In this document: positions 60,580 through 64,000 of the stretch, piece after piece | How the letters are laid out: the number at the start of each line of letters is the position of its first letter | How positions within the stretch are numbered: the stretch's first letter is position 1 | NCBI RefSeq assembly: GCF_013343005.1 | Contig: NZ_CP054491.1 | Location: 1,594,501-1,658,500 of the forward strand | Reading direction: 5' to 3' | Origin: Candidatus Reidiella endopervernicosa | Lineage (GTDB): Bacteria; Pseudomonadota; Gammaproteobacteria; GCF-013343005 | Length of the DNA stretch: 64,000 nt | Program-made: the position numbers and the translations under genes | Notes under the pieces: generated by a model | Told to the model about the DNA's origin: nothing | Databases searched by the model: none | The model's input: the letters and a program-made list of their open reading frames with translations, nothing else

Positions 60580-61006
60580 GTTGTATCGATTCGTTATCTG
60601 GAGGTGTCTGTCTATCGCCGTTTGGAACGTCTATGAGCCCTGATGTTGGCGTGCGGCGATGTCGTATCGGTTGATCGGATTGTACAGCAACCGAATCGGT
60701 TATCGTGCCGATAGTGCTGAGGCAGTGGCTCTGTTTCCAGCAATCGATGGGGCTGGATGATTTGATCTACCCGCTACTGCGTGGACAATAGAAGCCTGTG
60801 CACCCTGCCGGTTTAATGCGGAAGAGGGATATGCTGAGATGGAGGGGGACGGTGTCGTTGAAAACCCTTATCCTAAAATCTATACACATTGCAGAGCATG
60901 TTAGAGAGGCCGTGTTCTGGATTGGTGCTGGCTGAATACCATTAGGCATCTCGTTGGTTACCGAGTCGTCTTCTCTTCTCTAGCGTTTCATTAATAAGAG
61001 TTTCAT
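60580..61006. other. 427-bp intergenic region
   Basis: It lies between rbgA (minus) and the substrate-binding-like gene (plus), so it should hold both promoters. The palindrome AACCGA-A-TCGGTT is at 60689-60701. No convincing gene or RNA was seen. A short frame near 60720 (EAVALFPAID) resembles a HemB motif but is too short to call. Confidence 0.5.
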
Positions 61007-62186
61007 ATGTCGCAAATCACCATCATGCCCTTACGCCATTCGGCATTCTATAGCCCGCTGTTGATGACAATGGCGGGTGGTTTTCTTAAGAAGGAGGGAC
61101 TGGAGGCTCACTATCGTCAGGAGAGGCCGGGGGATACGGTGGTGGAGAATATTCAGCGTGGTAGCTGTGATTTGGCTCAGTCGGCAGTGGCCACCAGTTT
61201 TGCCGCGCTGGAGGCGGGGGAGCTGCCCGATATTGTCCATTTTGCCCAGATTAATAACCGTGACGGTTTCTTTATTGCCGCCCGCGAGCCCGACGCCGAT
61301 TTTTCATGGCGCAAGTTGATGGGTCGGCAGGTGTTGGTGGATCACTTCTTTCAGCCGATGGCGATGTTGAAATATGGCCTGCATCGTCAGGGGGTAGACT
61401 ATGAGGCGCTGCAGGTGGTGGATGCCGGGGAGCCGGAGTCGATGCTAGCGGCCTTCCTTGCGGGGCGAGCCGACTATCTCCATCTGCAGGGGCCTGCGCC
61501 ACAGCAACTCGAACATGACGGTAAGGCGCATGTTGTGGCCGCGGTGGGGGATGCAGTAGGCCCTGTCGCCTATAGCAGCCTCTGTGCCTCGCGGGAGTGG
61601 TTGCAGGGGGAGAAGGCGCAGGCGCAGGCCTTTATGCGTGCCTACCGAAAATCGCAGGCCTTTGTCCTGCAGGCCCCGGCGGAGGAGATCGCCGCCAGGG
61701 AGCAGGCGCTGACCGCCATGGATAGCGAAGCGAAGGCGGTTAGCCCCGATAGTCGACGCCGTCTGCCTATTCGTAGTTGAGAGCGCGAGCGAACGACGAA
61801 GAAGATGCAGCAGCGGCTTTATGTCGGCGTAGAGTCAGTGAGGAAGTTGTGTAGAGCCGCGAAGAGGTGATTACGCAACGTACGCAGAGACGGTCGGGGC
61901 GCCGCAGGCATAAACGGTCGCGTTAAGTTTTTGCTGTTTGCTTGGGCTTGGATGCCCAAAACAAACTTTCGCAAAATAGCGACTCCCCAGAGTACGGGTT
62001 TTTACCGATATTGATCCACTGGTGTTGAGTCAGACGGTGTTGGCCTACCAGCGGTTGGGTTGCTGGCAGGATGATCCGACCATTCCACAGCAGGCCTACG
62101 AGAACTTGTTGGATGTGTTTGCCTATGGTGGTGCGATCAGCCAACGTCACGCCTACGGGGCGGCGATTGTTGCACCACAGGGATGA
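61007..62186 (+). pseudogene. NMT1/THI5-like substrate-binding-fold protein without signal peptide, split by element J
   Basis: A 299-residue gene when the element, one dinucleotide and one missing T are accounted for. MSQITIMPLRHSAFYSPLLMTMAGGFLKKEGLEAHY is the usual start of the ABC-type nitrate/sulfonate/THI5 binding domain, but no signal peptide precedes it. DLAQSAVATSFAALEAGELPDIV follows the fold. The C piece reads EYGFFTDIDPLVLSQTVLAYQRLGCW and ends APQG-TGA at 62184-62186. The frame break is the T-run at 61999-62003 (TTTTT for TTTTTT). No permease or ATPase gene is nearby, so it could be a ligand-binding protein or enzyme of the cytoplasm. Confidence 0.72.
61709..61987 (+). mobile_element. 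Repeat element J (279 bp), inside the NMT1-like gene
   Basis: GATAG 5' hairpin, GTTTG/CAAAC 3' hairpin. The left flank is CG (61707-61708) but the right flank is CA (61988-61989), the only deviation among ten copies. A T-run frameshift lies about 12 bases beyond the junction. Confidence 0.9.
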
Positions 62187-62400
62187 TCTTGGGAGCCTCA
62201 GGGTAACGTGATTTTGTCACTGTCGCCTGGGCAAAGAGGGCGGCCCACCCTACCTGATTGCTCTCAACCACACGTTTTAACTTTCGTCTATTTAGCCTCA
62301 CCTGTAACATGCCACGGCGCGATTAACCTATTCTGAACAATGACACCGGTAACCATTTTATATATGAACCTCCAACTATCTCTGCTGTTGTGTGACTGTG

Positions 62401-63120
62401 ATGAGTGATCCCATTCGTCTCGACAAACGTCTGGTTGAGCTGCTTGGCTGCTCGCGCGGCAATGCCCAGAAGTATATTGAGGGTGGCTGGGTGAAGGTCG
62501 ATGGAAAGATGGTCGATCTACCGCAGTTCAAGGTGTCGCAGCAGAAGGTGGAGTTGCACCCCGATGCGACGCTTGAGCCGATTACGCCGGTGACGATGCT
62601 GCTAAATTTGCCAGATCCATTTGATGTGAAGTCCCCCGAGGCTGGACTGGGATTGATTACGCCTGAGAGTCGCAGTGAGGAAGATCATTCCCGTATCCGC
62701 ATCCTTAATCGTCACTTCTCGGGGCTTAAACCCACGGCACCGCTGGAGGCCAAGGCGACGGGTCTAGTGGCCTTTACCAATGACTGGCGCGTGGTTCGCC
62801 GTCTGGTGGAGGATGCCAACAGAAATGAGCAGGAGTATGTGGTCGAGCTGAACGATGTTGTGAGTGATGCGCAGATTGAGCAGCTCAACCGGCCGATGAA
62901 GATGGCAGGTGCGCCACTGATGCGCTCCAAGGTGAGTCGGCAGAGTGAGGCGCGATTACGCTTTGCGCTGAAGGCACCAAGACCGGGGCAGATTCAGTTT
63001 ATGTGCGAGAGCGTCGGTTTGAGTGTGGCGACGATGAAACGAATTCGCATCGGAAGTATCTCGATGGGCAAACTGCCGCCGGGGCGGTGGCGTTACCTGC
63101 CGTCAGGTAAGCTGTTCTGA
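62401..63120 (+). CDS. RsuA/RluF-type S4-domain protein lacking the catalytic Asp
   Basis: A 239-residue protein. Residues 5-60 are an S4 RNA-binding domain (LDKRLVELLGCSRGNAQKYIEGGWVKVDG). The rest has the RsuA/RluB/RluF fold (ATGLVAFTNDWRVVRRL, KMRSKVSRQSE-like region, SVGLSVATMKRIRIGSISMGKLPPGRWR). The active-site motif GRLDxxTxG reads APLEAKATG, so Asp is Glu and the preceding Arg is absent from its position. Pseudouridine formation is doubtful, and a bound-RNA or assembly role is possible. ATG 62401 is preferred to an in-frame GTG at 62392. No good Shine-Dalgarno is visible. Confidence 0.82.
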   Translation: MSDPIRLDKRLVELLGCSRGNAQKYIEGGWVKVDGKMVDLPQFKVSQQKVELHPDATLEPITPVTMLLNLPDPFDVKSPEAGLGLITPESRSEEDHSRIRILNRHFSGLKPTAPLEAKATGLVAFTNDWRVVRRLVEDANRNEQEYVVELNDVVSDAQIEQLNRPMKMAGAPLMRSKVSRQSEARLRFALKAPRPGQIQFMCESVGLSVATMKRIRIGSISMGKLPPGRWRYLPSGKLF

Positions 63121-63198
63121 TCACCTCGTCTGTATTAGAAGCCCTGTAGTGACGGGGCAATTCAGGCCCGTTCTGATTTCGACTACAGTGTGGATGTG

Positions 63199-63585
63199 AT
63201 GACAGTGCTCAAAAGATTACGTGCATTGATGACTACGTTCCTGACTCTCTCGGTTATCAATATCGCTGAGGCAGGTGATGTGCAGATCCTTGCTGCCGAT
63301 TTTCAGAATCGTGGTGACAATCAGTGGTCTGTGAGCGTGACGCTCAAACATGCCGATACGGGCTGGGACCACTATGCCGATCGCTGGCGTGTAGTGGATG
63401 GCGAGGGCCAGCTGCTTGGTGATCGTGTGCTGCTACATCCTCACGTGAATGAGCAACCGTTTACCCGTGGTCTGCATGGTGTAACGATCCCGCAAGAGAC
63501 GACGACCGTCTATGTTGAGGCCCATGACAAGGTTCATGGCTGGGCACCGAACAGGCTGGCAGTCGATTTGCGTGAGCTCCGTTGA
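63199..63585 (+). CDS. Secreted hypothetical protein
   Basis: A 128-residue protein. ATG 63199 begins a signal peptide (TVLKRLRALMTTFLTLSVINIAEA, cleavage before GDVQ); an in-frame GTG is at 63190. The mature part looks like a beta-sandwich (WSVSVTLKHADTGWDHYADRW, then TVYVEAHDKVHGWAP). Similar small periplasmic proteins are annotated only as hypothetical. No cysteines, no partner gene visible. Confidence 0.7.
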   Translation: MTVLKRLRALMTTFLTLSVINIAEAGDVQILAADFQNRGDNQWSVSVTLKHADTGWDHYADRWRVVDGEGQLLGDRVLLHPHVNEQPFTRGLHGVTIPQETTTVYVEAHDKVHGWAPNRLAVDLRELR

Positions 63586-63689
63586 GTTCGAATATGAGCC
63601 CTGAGCCTCTATGTGATAAGGCTGCGGACGCATTCAGTAAAGGCACTAGCAACCGTGTGTCCCCTCGTTAGTTTGATAGGTCGAAGGTG

Positions 63690-63908
63690 ATGAGTAAATT
63701 ATTAAGTGAGTGGCAACCCTCTGAGGCCGCAATCGATCTGATCAAGCTAAATGGGCTCGATGATGAGCATATCGAGAAAACCGCGCGCTATCTGAAGAGC
63801 CAGACCGAGCTAGAGAATATCGACGATGTCGATGGCTACGATAACTGGAACACCTTTTTTATTATGTTCTGCATCAAGGCCGGCAATCAGTCGGCGAAGA
63901 AAAATTAG
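63690..63908 (+). CDS. Small acidic hypothetical protein
   Basis: A 72-residue, soluble, helical protein (KLLSEWQPSEAAIDLIKLNG, then NTFFIMFCIKAGNQSAKKN). ATG 63690 has GAAGG 5 bases upstream. A single Cys lies near the C-terminus. Its layout (short helical N part, DDHI/E-rich middle) resembles small proteins encoded singly in gammaproteobacterial genomes, but I recognise no function. Confidence 0.6.
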   Translation: MSKLLSEWQPSEAAIDLIKLNGLDDEHIEKTARYLKSQTELENIDDVDGYDNWNTFFIMFCIKAGNQSAKKN

Positions 63909-63982
63909 TAGGTCTGTAATTTCAATGAATGACGATTTAAGGAACATCTGCGTGGCTGGTATCAAATAGCGGACTCTTGAAA

Positions 63983-64000
63983 AGACCCATAATGGGGTCT
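63983..64000 (-). terminator. Terminator for a minus-strand gene beyond the window
   Basis: The stem AGACCC (63983-63988) and GGGTCT (63995-64000) has loop ATAATG. On the minus strand it is followed by TTTTC, so it would end a gene entering from the right. Confidence 0.6.

Noticed and set aside
60715-60790. Possible hemB fragment (EAVALFPAID)
   Set aside because: Only about ten residues resemble HemB and no further conserved block follows in any frame.
2164-61987. Elements as group I or group II introns spliced from mRNA
   Set aside because: Relative to the interrupted gene the elements lie in both orientations (G-J against A-C, E, F), so one RNA ribozyme cannot splice all of them. Group II ends (GUGYG...AY) and a domain V are not visible.
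1-64000. CRISPR array
   Set aside because: The ten elements are long, dispersed and flanked by gene sequence. No short regularly spaced repeats were seen.

Overview
The window looks like a chromosomal stretch of a nitrate-respiring gammaproteobacterium. It holds a complete narXL / narK1K2 / narGHJI locus, a DsrC/TusE-family gene beside it, a glnS end with tRNA-Ala and tRNA-Glu, TgpA/MoxR/DUF58 genes, mtfA, rluA and an rbgA/ylqF GTPase, plus many c-di-GMP and two-component proteins. A sulfur-oxidising lifestyle is possible (inference from the DsrC-like gene), but no sulfur-oxidation enzyme is visible here.

Layout. 1-420: end of glnS, tRNA-Ala(GGC), tRNA-Glu(TTC), terminator. 438-13709: nitrate respiration: narL and an interrupted narX on the minus strand, divergent from narK1-narK2-narG-narH-narJ-narI and a DsrC/TusE-like gene. 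13911-21691: an iron-sulfur flavoprotein reductase, the tgpA-DUF58-moxR group and a large DUF748 (AsmA-like) gene. 21774-28000: a PilZ-domain gene, galU and a FlhG/MinD-type ATPase. 28190-46203: a signalling block (HDOD-GAF-kinase, two REC-PAS-(GG)DEF-EAL proteins, a hybrid kinase, a sensor with an Hpt domain, a PAS-kinase-REC protein), interrupted by two phosphate transporters. 46270-47148: a basic lipoprotein. 47300-58030: a type I restriction-modification island with two hsdM genes, hsdS, hsdR, a PLD-like protein and an HNH nuclease, full of frameshifts. 58070-64000: housekeeping and hypothetical genes.

The most striking feature is a family of ten short (268-279 bp) non-coding elements, here called A to J. 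They begin CTGACCGCC, end GCGACTCC(C), have no terminal inverted repeats, and carry a hairpin near each end. Nine lie inside genes and one in a gene leader. All left flanks are the dinucleotide CG, and nine of ten right flanks are too. Removing the element plus one CG restores an uninterrupted reading frame in all six in-gene cases (in five genes) that have no nearby one-base indel, and three more need only a single base restored within about 20 bases of the junction. Nine of ten copies point the same way on the chromosome, whichever strand the gene is on. That argues against RNA splicing and for a mobile element, possibly moving on single-stranded DNA or with a dinucleotide core. Two variants of each end occur in all four combinations, which suggests recombination between copies. 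One copy (F) is read through in frame and adds 92 codons to a GAF domain.

Caution: many genes in the restriction island and a few elsewhere carry one-base indels, often in homopolymers or close to the repeats. The nar operon (10 kb) has none. Part of this pattern may be consensus error in poorly polished or low-coverage regions rather than real decay.
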